Assembly: GCF_020085105.1 (NCBI RefSeq)
Contig: NC_058047.1
Coordinates: forward strand, 1,013,501-1,077,500
Direction: 5' to 3'
DNA: 64,000 nt
Source of the DNA: Siniperca chuatsi
Lineage: Eukaryota > Chordata > Actinopteri > Centrarchiformes > Sinipercidae
Program-made: the position numbers and the translations under genes
The notes under the pieces: generated by a model
Told to the model about the DNA's origin: nothing
Database searches by the model: none
Seen by the model: only the letters and a program-made list of their open reading frames with translations
Shown: one piece after another, positions 25,098 through 35,300 of the stretch
Position numbering within the stretch: the stretch's first letter is position 1
How the letters are laid out: the number at the start of each line of letters is the position of its first letter

Positions 25098-25430
25098 AGC
25101 TGTGGAAGGTGACTAAGTACATTTCTATTTCATGCTACTTGATACTTCCACTCCGCTACATCTCAGAGGCAAATATTGTACTTTTTTACTCCACTACATT
25201 AATTTGACAGCTATAGTTACTCTGCAGATTAAGACAGGTTAATACAAAATATAATTAACAAATAAATTATATTATTACAGGTTAAACTACCCAGCAGTAA
25301 ATAAATTTGTTAAATCCACATTTACCAGCTGCAACATTAAAGTGATGCTTAAACAAAAGTGCAGCAATAATTATAATCCAATTATAAAATAAATATTATT
25401 CTGAAACGGGCCGTTCTGCTTTAGAGTACT
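25098..25430. repeat. Copy of the GGAAAGTAC/CACTACAT dispersed repeat
   Basis: Begins GTGGAAGGTGACTAAGTAC and includes CTACATCTCAGAGGCAAAT and TTTACTCCACTACATT, matching other copies in the window. It lies between the 56-bp minisatellite and the 3' end of slc39a3. Confidence 0.6.
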
Positions 25431-25994
25431 TTCGCTCTCATGCGCCTGTTGTTACACAGTCCTGTCAGCGGTTCATGCTATTCCCACGATCGACAGGTGG
25501 TGGCGGTACTGTGCCAACATGTTAGCTTTCAATTTCTTTCATAAATTGGCGTTAAATGAAGACGGAAATGCTTTGTTAAGCCTCGGAGGGACACGATGAG
25601 TTCTGGTGAGAAACTTTGAATGTAAAACTTTGTTTAAACCACTTAAAGGTCCAGATTTTCACCGCGGAGAAGCTGCGTTTTGCTGCCCTCTCTCTGGTTG
25701 AAGCCTGTTTCACCTGTAGCTACGCCCAACAGTGATGTCACAGCGTCCTGGAGTACACTTGTACGTCACTGACGCGAGGCGAGACGTTAAAGCACTCGAG
25801 GTCAGCAAAAGCCAGATCTTCATTTGTTGTATTTCGGTTTAAACTGTTTAAATGAGCTGAAGCTTCCTTATAGACAGTTTGTGTTCATCCAGATGTTTCT
25901 GCCTCTCACAGCTGAACTCAGTGTCTCTGCTGCCTTTACGGAGTTGTGAGTTTTCCTTTGGTACTGCTGTGCTTGTCCGTGCACTTCCTGTCTG

Positions 25995-27434
25995 TCACCA
26001 CTTGATGAAGACGAGTGCGGCGAGCGCCGTGTAGCCGAGGATGAGGAAGAGCACTTTGAGCAGCCGGTCCTGTTTTTCGTCCAGCTCTCGGGACAGAATC
26101 TCAAAGAAGGTGACGAACAGGAAGGTGCCGGCGGCGAGTCCCTGCAGCACCACCGACACCACGGCGCCCGCCAGCGTCTGAGCCGACTCGATGCCCATCC
26201 CCACCACCATCCCCAGCGGGATCATCAGGCTGACCGTGACGCCCAGCTTGGCCGCGTCCTTCATGCCGAGCGACGCCTTGGCCACGCTCACCCCGAGCGC
26301 CACGGCGGCCAGCATCTCGTGCACGGCCACGCCCAGGAAGAGGCCGCCCAGCTTTCCTCCGTCCTCCTGCAGGCCGAGCGCCAGCCCCTCGAACACCGAG
26401 TGAGCCGACAGAGCCAGGACCAGGCTGGCCAGCCGCAGAGGGCCCGCCCCCGCCAGCTCGGCGGGGCTGAAGTGTCCGTGCTGGTGTCCGTGCTGGTGTC
26501 CGTGCGAACCGCGACTGCCGCCGCCGCCGCCGCCCGGCGAGCCCCGCGCCGAGGAGATGAAGGGCGTGTCGTACTCGGAGTCGCTGCCGGCCTCGGAGCC
26601 GCCGGCGTTGAAGGTCTCCAGGTCGATGAAGGACGGCTTCTCCTTCCTGAAGGTGAGGACGGCCTGCTCCACGAACACGGTGAGGAAGAAGCCGAGCATC
26701 ATCATCGTCTCAGCCAGAGGATAGTCGCTGCTGATCTTCAGCTGCCGGAACACGTCGGCCACCTGAGGAGAGTCAAAACACACCGAACATCTACTCAGAT
26801 ACAAACTCACCCAGCTGAAGGCTGCGGCTGCGGTCAGATGGCGTTTTACTGAATCTGAATCCGGTTTTTTAAAATCTTTTTCTGATTTGTAAATCGCTGC
26901 CAGTGAATGTACTTCTGTTTTTCAGCTTCACACTCGCTCACAGGAAAAACTTTAACTCCAACTTTTATTAGAAGTGCGTTCGGCTCGTACGTCCACGCAC
27001 GGCGAGAGCAGAAGACAGACATGTGTGCATTTGTACGTTTCTTCAGGATCTGCTCGTGGCTGTGTTTGTTTTTCTATCTTTATCCTGTTTCATTATAAAG
27101 TTTCCGTTTGGTTAAACAAGTGCCAAAATGTGTTTGCCCCCGTAATGCGGTTAACTCTTGACACTATGGTGCGAGGGTTAGGGTTAGCTATTGTTTAAAA
27201 GCTCAGGTTGTAATCTGTGTGTGTTACCTTGTCTCTGACGGTGGGCAGCAGAGCGTTGAAGCACGTCGCCAGGAAAACGCCTCCTCCGAACGAGTTGCAG
27301 AGAGACAGAGCCCTCCTGTATCTGTGCGCCTTGTCGTAGTCGACCAGCAGCAGGCGCACTGGGACCAGCACGCCAGCCAGCACGAGGCCGAACAATCCCA
27401 GCAGGCCGAGCAGCTTGGCCACCAGGATCTCCAT
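25995..27434 (-). CDS. slc39a3: Zinc transporter ZIP3 (SLC39A3), 2 coding exons, 324 aa
   Basis: ZIP-family transporter that brings zinc into the cytosol across the plasma membrane. Coding exons are 27228-27434 (69 codons, from Met) and 25995-26762 (255 codons plus stop), joined by a GT-AG intron in phase 0. The first exon carries SLCNSFGGGVFLATCFNALLP, as in mammalian ZIP3. The second carries RKEKPSFIDLETFNAG, then a cytoplasmic loop with a glycine run and a His-rich stretch HGHQHGHQHGH (about 156-166). The metal-path motifs are HSVFEGLALG (His190) and VAVHEMLAA (His217-Glu218). The C-terminus is IKW. The length is close to human ZIP3 (about 314 aa). The second exon is very GC-rich, which creates a long antisense open frame (26319-26852) that is a shadow. 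In human, SLC39A3 also lies next to SGTA. Confidence 0.96.
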
Positions 27435-27767
27435 CCCAGCAAACGCTACGGCGTCAAAGGCAGCCTCATCACACACACCTCCACTCCGCTGCTGCTGGAC
27501 TCTACTGGTGCTGCTGGGACAGACGGAGACACCGTGAGCTGTGTGCGAGAGGTTAGCGGACTGGGAGGTGCAGAATTAACCAGAATAAACCAGTCCACTA
27601 CTGGAGAAAACTACTGTTTGAAAGTAAGGAAGTACGTTTACTCCTGAGGTGTACTTGAGCACAGTTTTGATGTAGTTTATTTATTAAATCGACTAATCGC
27701 TGCAGCTCTCCCTCACCCACCTCGACAATATTGTGAATAAAACTAATTTACTGTAGTACAAAAATCA

Positions 27768-28150
27768 GGGGTGGAAACTAATTTTACATAAGTAATGAAA
27801 TTAAGCACAATTTCAAGGTACTTATACTTTACTTGAGTGTTTCCATTTTATGCCACTTTCTACTTTTCACCCACTTTTTACACGTCAGAAGGAAATATTG
27901 TACGTTTTACTGCACTACATCAATTTGACAGCTATAGTTGCTGGTTGCTCTTAAGATTAAGTTTTTACATACAAATAAATTAAGAATGTCTCTCACAGTA
28001 GCTGTGTATTGTGTCACCACAGCGCTGCCGTTACCTACATACCTTTATTCTCATGCTTCGCAATCTTTCTAATAAAAATATTACAAAAAGATTTTACACA
28101 CACACGTGATCAGTTTATAAAATACGATCCACTGTCATAGATTAAACCAC
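27768..28150. repeat. Copy of the GGAAAGTAC-type dispersed repeat
   Basis: Starts GGGGTGGAAACTAATTTTAC and includes TTTACTGCACTACATCAATT and GTGATCAGTTTATAAAATAC, shared with the copy at 42467-42890. It lies upstream of slc39a3 coding exon 1, probably in its first intron. Confidence 0.55.
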
Positions 28151-28664
28151 ACAAGATGTGAACCTGTCTCTGCACAAGAGCCCAGATTTAAAATACTGAA
28201 AACACACATTTAAAGAAACACGTGTGTGAATTTTGCAGGACCAAAGTTCATATATGTGTAAGTTAAATGTGAAAATGTGTAGTTTAAGTGTGACCACAGG
28301 CTTTGAAATTACATCTTAAGGCTATTTTACAAACTCAAAATCATCCTGTAGCCCATCTGCTTTTACTGAAAATACTTTTTGTGATCCCCATAAATTTCCA
28401 AAAAAAAAAAAAAAGCCAAAGAAATACATCATAAAGGTTATAAATAGATATTATCCTTGCTTCACTGCACACATTTAAAAACAAGCATTTCCTCAAACTG
28501 CTCATTTTGTAACAATGAGAAAGAAATTTACTTTAATAATTAATTGACCTTAAATTTTTTTTATTTTACATCTGAAACCTTCCTCATTTTGGATAAAACA
28601 GTTGTAAAATCCTGCCACAAAAAAAAAGCATAAACAGTCCTGCAGGTGTTAGTGTCCCATAAGA

Positions 28665-28690
28665 TGATGATGATAATAATAACAATAATG

Positions 28691-28731
<41 letters not shown>
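28665..28731. repeat. (AAT/ATG)n microsatellite
   Basis: ATGATGATAATAATAACAATAATG followed by a run of AAT units. The Ile- and Met-rich open frames on both strands are artefacts of the repeat. Confidence 0.9.
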
Positions 28732-29319
28732 TGGACTTCCCGGTAACGTTATGTATTTCATCTTGTCCTCTCGTTGTTTGCAACGTTACAAACTTAACGT
28801 AAAATACTTTAACGTTAAAACTGCAGTAGTTTAAACGGTTTTGTCCGTTTTTTAACCGTTATTTTAATGTCGTCACTGCAGCTCACCAACGTCTAACCAC
28901 CCCGCTTCCTGTGAAGAACTTCAAAATAAAACATCAGCTACTCCGCTTCATAACTAATAATATTACTTTTTTTTAGTGTCTTTCTTGGTGCTCTCGCTTC
29001 ACTCTTTATGACAGAAAATATTTAACATATATGACGGAACTTCTTTAGTTATTCTGGCTAATTTTATATATATCTATATATGTTTATGTTGAAGACAAAA
29101 TCGCCCCATTTCCGCTCGTGTTCTGGCTAACAGCGGATAGCTTGACGGAGTTGCTAACGTTAGCTAGCCGTCGTTAGCCAGAAAGATGCTAACACTTAAA
29201 ACCTCCGGTTATAAAGGAAAGTAGCTGTTCAAGTCTGTATTTTTCAGCCGAAGCAGCGACCTTAGCGCAACATAAACATATTAAACCCCAAAGACATGAG
29301 TCTGCGTGACCGTGTTTAC

Positions 29320-29395
29320 CTGTCCGACCCTCCGTCTTCTCTCGTCAGCAGGTGTATGAAAACACTTCCTCATACACGTCACGCACCCCCTGGGC
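29320..29395 (-). other. Possible non-coding first exon of slc39a3
   Basis: On the minus strand the sequence GGTCGGACAG is followed by a good donor, GTAAACACGG, with the exon edge at 29320. It lies about 1.9 kb upstream of the slc39a3 start codon. The position and donor fit a 5' UTR exon, but the transcription start is not defined by the sequence alone. It could also belong to nothing. Confidence 0.35.
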
Positions 29396-30587
29396 GCTGA
29401 GTGGTGCATCTGCTAATGACGTAAACAGGAAGAGACCATTCCAATAGCTCTAACGTTTAATACACTGTCAGAAAAATGCTTAAAACTTTGAACTACATGT
29501 GTTGTTTTATTCCCAATACAATGTGAAATACAAGCAGAGGTATTGACTTCCTTAAATTACCTAGCTGAGAAACATTTGAAGTAGGAAGTTGTACAAAATT
29601 AAGCCAATAAAACCTGAAAATTAAAAAAAAACAATATTTTTGGTGGCCAGTCTCTGTAAAGTACATTAGTTCTGGTGTTGTGGTGCCCCTAATAACACGG
29701 CTGCTGCTGACCTCTTCAGCATGAACTGAGGCAGATGTGACACCTTTTCAGTGTAATTACACATTCAGGTTTATTTTATTTTTTTAAAGAAATAAAACTG
29801 ATTTGAGCTGTAGAAATATTGTGCATCTGTATTTCCTGAATAGTGAATATTAGCAGAAGGAAAACTGTCACGTCGTTTCCGCTACAGGCTTCAGAGGAAT
29901 GACAGAAACAAACAAAAACTAGTTTTCCTGTTTGTACATCAAAACAAAGTCGGTAATAAATGAATCATTAAATATTATTTTTGCTCAATTATCAATAAGT
30001 TTAGGCTTTTATATACATTCATAAGTAAACTTCAGACAGGAGCTGCTCTGTTAACTCTTCTTCATGACTTCAGGCGTCAGTTAAACCACGTTTCAGCTCA
30101 CATTCAGATGATTTCCACAGCTCTAGCTTTTACTAAGACGCCTTGAAACTAAGCATTTATTTACTTTGAAGTCCCTCGTCACTGTTTGCACATGTCTACG
30201 TGTTCTGAGTAAAGTTTCTCCTTCAGATTTATGTGAATCCTATTTAGGAGGTAAAATTATCCAGCAATTTACACAAAAAAGTAAAATAAAATGTTGTATT
30301 TCTGCCTGTTAATCTCACCGCGACCTATTCATCTACCGAGCCTTTGCTTCAGCAGAAAATAAGAAAAAACTAAATTCTAATAAACTAAATTCTGGTTGTT
30401 GTTTTTTTTTTTAAACTTTTCTAGTTTTACACTTTTCTAGAAATCACTTCAACTGAACTGCTCAAAACGTATGACGAAGGCAACAAAGAGATGTTGCTTC
30501 ATATTAGAGTCACAAGACAAACAGGTTGGGACTCAGTGGTCTGGGATTTGGGATTTGGCGGCCCTGTTGGGTTTTTTAACCTAATTA

Positions 30588-30800
30588 GCAGTGGTGGAAA
30601 GTAACTAAGTACATTTACTCAAGTACTGCACGCAAGTACAAATAATCTGAGGTACTTGTACTTTAACTTGAGTCTTTTCTTTTCACGCCATGTTCTTCTT
30701 CTGCTACTGGACTTTTCACTGCACCACATTTATCTGACGGCTTCATTTTTCTTGTAAAAACATTTCCTGGTTCCAGCTCCTCAAATGTGAAGGTTTGCTG
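30588..30800 (+). repeat. Well-preserved copy of the GGAAAGTAACTAAGTAC repeat
   Basis: Begins GTGGTGGAAAGTAACTAAG and continues TACTTGTACTTTAACTTGAG and CACTGCACCACATTTATCTG. This is the clearest 5' end of the dispersed family in the window. Its GTGGTGG-type terminus and size suggest a non-autonomous DNA transposon. Confidence 0.65.
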
Positions 30801-31497
30801 CTTTTCCTTTTAATTTATTTTAAACTTATTTTTTTAACAACACTGAGGTTTGGACTGTTGGTTGGGTTAGAAGCAAACGATCGATCGATCGATTAATGGA
30901 GAAAATAATCAGCAGATGAACCCAGAATGAAAATAATAGTCCGAAACAAAACCTCAGCCAGCTGCAGCAGCAGCAACATCCTGCTTTTACATTAATGCAC
31001 GAGGAATAATAATCTGATGTTGTGTTATTACACAGCTTTGTTGAGAACTCGATTCTGATTGGTCAAATATTTCTGAATAACGGAACGTAGAACGCCGTAA
31101 TTGACCAATGGACGCAGCTCTGATCATATCAATCCGCAGAAAGAAGTCCTGTTTTAAAATCCTTTTAAAAATCAATATTTGGTGTCAAATTACTGATTTC
31201 TTTAGTAAGTATTGGCGTCGGGGTCCTGCATCGCCCCGTCGGGGGTAATTTCGTGATAATGTATAATAGTTTTTCTGTAAAAGCTGCTGATGAGGAAAAC
31301 AAACGGCAGAACATTTGTTCGATACGAGTCCAAACTCTCCCGGAGCTGAATCAACAGACATCAGGCGGGTGTAAAATGTTGAGATGCTCTTTTTTTTTTA
31401 ATTCCCAGACTGTGTTTGAACAGCGCTCCGCCTCCCTGCCGCCTCCTCACAGCGACTTCAACCTGCCACACACACACTAAATTAACCCCGATACTCG

Positions 31498-31500
<3 letters not shown>

Positions 31501-31545
<45 letters not shown>
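31501..31545. repeat. (AC)n microsatellite
   Basis: About 45 bp of uninterrupted CA dinucleotides in the intergenic region between slc39a3 and sgta. Confidence 0.95.
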
Positions 31546-31672
31546 ATAAACAAGGAACTGGACAAAACATTGCATTTAAAGTTACACTGTGTAGTTTTAA
31601 GAAGAAATTTCAAGCTCCCGGTTTAAACTCGGCTGTTTAACATCTAGGATCCACGGTCCTATTAGAGAATGA

Positions 31673-31942
31673 TTTATTAGAATTAATCTGTGTTTCAAGT
31701 GTTACGTCAAAATGTTCTTCCTAAAAAAAACAAAACAAAAAAAAAAAAAACCACACAGAGCCGCAGGAAGTGGGTGGTGTTTTTTGGTGACGTGGCTCCT
31801 GAATGAAGCGGGAGGCCTCTCGTTCTCTCGTGCAGGAATTATTCAGTGATGGAACAAAACAAAAACAACAACTTCCTTTTAGTCCTTCGAGTTATAAATG
31901 ATCCAAACCAGCTCTTCTCCTCCACACACAAACCCGTCCAAC
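31673..31942 (-). other. Probable terminal 3' UTR exon of sgta
   Basis: The exon with the sgta stop codon continues 12 nt past the stop to a possible donor (TACG/GTAAAT, edge 32367). On the minus strand a strong acceptor, CTCTCTCTGTTTCAG, ends just before 31942, and AATAAA occurs at 31678-31673. Together these suggest a spliced 3' UTR. This is inference; use of the donor is unproven. Confidence 0.4.
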
Positions 31943-32378
31943 CTGAAACAGAGAGAGGAAACGAAAAATGAAGCACTGCCATGTTTATTTTGATGCTAAT
32001 ACTTCTGTACTTTTAAAGATTTTCAGCGCAGGACTTTTACTTGTAACAGAGTATTTCTTCCCCTTTGTTTTACTACTTTTACTGAAGTAAAAGACTGAGT
32101 ACTTCTTCCCCCTCTGGCTGTCGGACACTCGAGTGTCCCGACGCTCGTATTCGTCCGACTTCTTCCTTCAGTAACGCGTTCTGCAGATTCCCTGTAACGT
32201 TCTCACCTCTTTGCTCTGATGAAAGGAAACGTATCTGAGCATCGCTGCAGACTGAAACAGACCTCGGGCTCTGTGCTGGTGTCTCGTGAGTGTCGCGGTT
32301 TCTCTCCAGAACAAACCGAGTTGAGAGGAAACCAGCGCAGTAATCGGTGCGTTTGTGTGTATTTACCGTATCTGAGTG

Positions 32379-35300
32379 TCATGGCTGCTCCTCGTTTCCA
32401 GCGCTGGGCGTCCGGTTGCGGATTTGACTCCTCAGCTGTTCGATGAGTTCGGGGTTCTGCTGCTGCATCTGCTGAGCGAACTGCTGACCTCTGCAACACA
32501 AACAGCAAAGCCACCGTTAACAACAACCTCCCAACACCTTCTCCTCCAACCGCACTGACCATGCGGTTATAATTACAATAATATCGTCATCAAGTGATAA
32601 CTCAGCGAGAGAAGCGAGAGATGAACATGTACGTTTCTCTTGATACAGCGCCGAAATTAACTCAGATGAAACCGTGTTTTCCTTTTTGTTCGTCCAGTTT
32701 TTAACATTTCTAAAGTAGAAATTTCTTTCTTAGAGCTCGTGGGAAGAAACAATCATCTAAACCGTCAGTCCCTCTGCTGAGGTACGTACGCCTGGATCAG
32801 TCCTGATAAATCTCCGGCTCCAGCAGGTCCGGCAGGTCCAGCAGCTCCGGGGGCCGCCGCACTTCCTCCTAGTCCTGCTCCTAGTCCTCCTCCTCCTAGT
32901 CCTGCTCCTAGTCCTCCTCCTGCACCTAGTCCTCCTCCTAGTCCTGCTCCTCCTACGCCTCCTCCTCCTCCTCCCATCCCACCGTACGCTCCTGACATCA
33001 TCCCCGACATCCTGGGAGAGAGAGGAGACAGGAAGTTAGCCTCAACAAACCACAGAGGAAGAAACACTAAAACACACGCTGACCGAGAGAAGCTAAAAAT
33101 CAACTTACAGCTGCTGAACCTGAGGATTGTTCATCAGAGACGACGCCTGCAGAGAGACAGATATTCAGTGAAACTTCATTAAGGCTCGCTGAGGTCAAAC
33201 ACGATACACAAGAAGAAGAAAACAGTCAGAGACCAAAACCAGGAGGATCTAATCTGACAGCGACCATCCTGGAGTCCGAAACAGCAAAACATAACCGCAC
33301 ATCTTCACTACGGATTAAATTAGCACTATAAAGAAAACAACACTGCCGTCGTCTGTGTGAAGACACTGTGGCAGACAGCAGTGCAGAAAGACTCATCCAC
33401 CCACAATGCACCACAGGAAGTCCTTCCTGCCTGCGGCCATCAGACTCTTTAGCTCCTCCCTCTAAGTGTCAGTCTGTATGACCCGAAGTCACTAAACTGG
33501 ACACTGATCATTAACATCTCTGCAGTACTTGAAATAATGGTGCAATATTCTGTTTTCAATTTAATTTATTCATACTTCTATTACTGCTGCGCAACATCCT
33601 CCGTCTCATAATCATCTTAATAAGCTACACTTGACAGGACTCATTATTACACTATTACTTATTACATTGTATTATTATACCGTACATACTTATCAACCTC
33701 TAAATCCACTTTTGTACTCACATTTATTTTAATTTTATACTTATATCCACTTGTACTCAATTTATCTTGCCTGTATTATATTCTGATTTGCTCAGTGCTT
33801 CCTGTTCCTGTGTGCACTGACGTGACAGCGAGCTGCTGTAACGAAAGAGTTTCCCCTCAGGGATCAATAAAGTGTTTCTGACTCTGAGATCTCACCATGT
33901 TCATGAAGCCGGGGTTACTGAGCAGACCGGCCAGATCTACTCCGCCCATCCCTGCTGTCTGAGAGAGAGAGAGAGACAGAGATAAGGACAGACCCGTCAC
34001 TGCTCAGAGAAACCTCTCTCTCCGTCTGTCCTGTTCTTACCGGACTGGACGTTTCCATCTTCTCCTCGGCGATCTTCAGGTTGGTTTTGTAGGTGTCGTT
34101 GTCGGGGTCGAGCTCCAGAGCTTTCTTGTAGTAACTGGCTGCTTCTGTGTGTTTGTTGAGGCTGGCCAGAGCCAAACTGAAACACAACAAACACAACGAG
34201 AAGTGCCGTTAGGTGAAGACACACCACGTCTCAGTGCAACGTCTCCTGACAAAGCTAGCCCATTTTCTAATGCCGAGAACGCGGCTTGTAGACTTCTAGA
34301 CATTTTTATCTTTTTCTTTGTACACTTTGAAAGCTACTAGAGGAGAAGAAGATTTACAGCGGCCTGGAAGTGCCAACTGAGGGGAAAATGCTGTAAAACA
34401 GTGACAACTTTATGTAGAAAGTAGCAGCTGCTCTGTGTTCTGAAACCGTCTCTGCAGCCTAACTGTGACAGAGAGCGAGGCGGTTTCCTACCCCATCCGC
34501 CCGTAGGCTTTGCTGTAGTTTGGGTCGATGCTGATGGCCTGCTCACAGTCCTGCACCGCTCCAGCGTAGTTCCCCAGTTTACTGTACGCTGCAGCCCTGC
34601 AAAAAACAAAAAAACACCACATTACAATACGATTACAAGTACCTGGGAGGACACTTAGATAACAAACTGGACTGGACCAAGAACACTCGGGCTCTGTACA
34701 GGAAGGGCCAGAGCCGCCTCTGTTTCCTGAGGAGGCTGAGGTCCTTCAACATCTGCCGGACGATGCTGAAGATGTTTCATGAGTCTGTGGCGGCCGGTGC
34801 TGTCCTGTATGCTGTTGCATGCTGGGGCAGCAGGCTGAGGGCAGCGGACGCCAACAGACTCAACAAACTGATCCGTAAGGCCGGTGGCATTGTGGGGGTG
34901 GAGCTGGACTCTCTGGCGGTGGTGTCAGAGAGGAGGATGCTGGGTAAACTACACGCCATCTTGGACAGCGTCTCCCACCCGCTCCATGACGCGCTGGTCA
35001 AACAAAGGAGCGCCTTCAGCTGAAGACTCATCCCCCCACAATGCACCACAGAGCGCCACAGGAAGTCCTTCCTGCCTGTGGCCATCAGACTCTTTAACTC
35101 CTCCCTCTAAGTGTCAGTCTGTATGACCCGAAGTCACTAAACTGGACATTGATCATTAACATCTCTGCAATACTTGAATAACTGTGCAATATTCTGTGTT
35201 ATTACTCCTGGGCAATATTTAGTTTTTTCTATTTATTATTCACACCTCCATTACTGCTGCTGCACAGCTGCTTATTACTTATATTATTACATTGTATTAT

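Larger units (their letters stand above)
29396..31941. other. Intergenic region between slc39a3 and sgta
   Basis: Contains one dispersed repeat (30588-30800), an (AC)n tract (31501-31545) and otherwise A/T-rich sequence. No coding exon was recognised. The far right edge probably includes the sgta 3' UTR, which on the minus strand would run left from 31942 to a possible AATAAA at 31673-31678. Confidence 0.5.

Noticed and set aside
26319-26852. 177-codon plus-strand frame opposite slc39a3 exon 2
   Set aside because: It is an antisense shadow of a very GC-rich exon; the minus-strand frame is clearly ZIP3.
27168-27190. Telomere-like GGGTTAGGGTTAG
   Set aside because: Only about two units; too short to be an interstitial telomeric tract.
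34763-35023. 86-codon frame inside an sgta intron as a gene
   Set aside because: It is the C-terminal part of a truncated L2-type reverse transcriptase, not a host gene.
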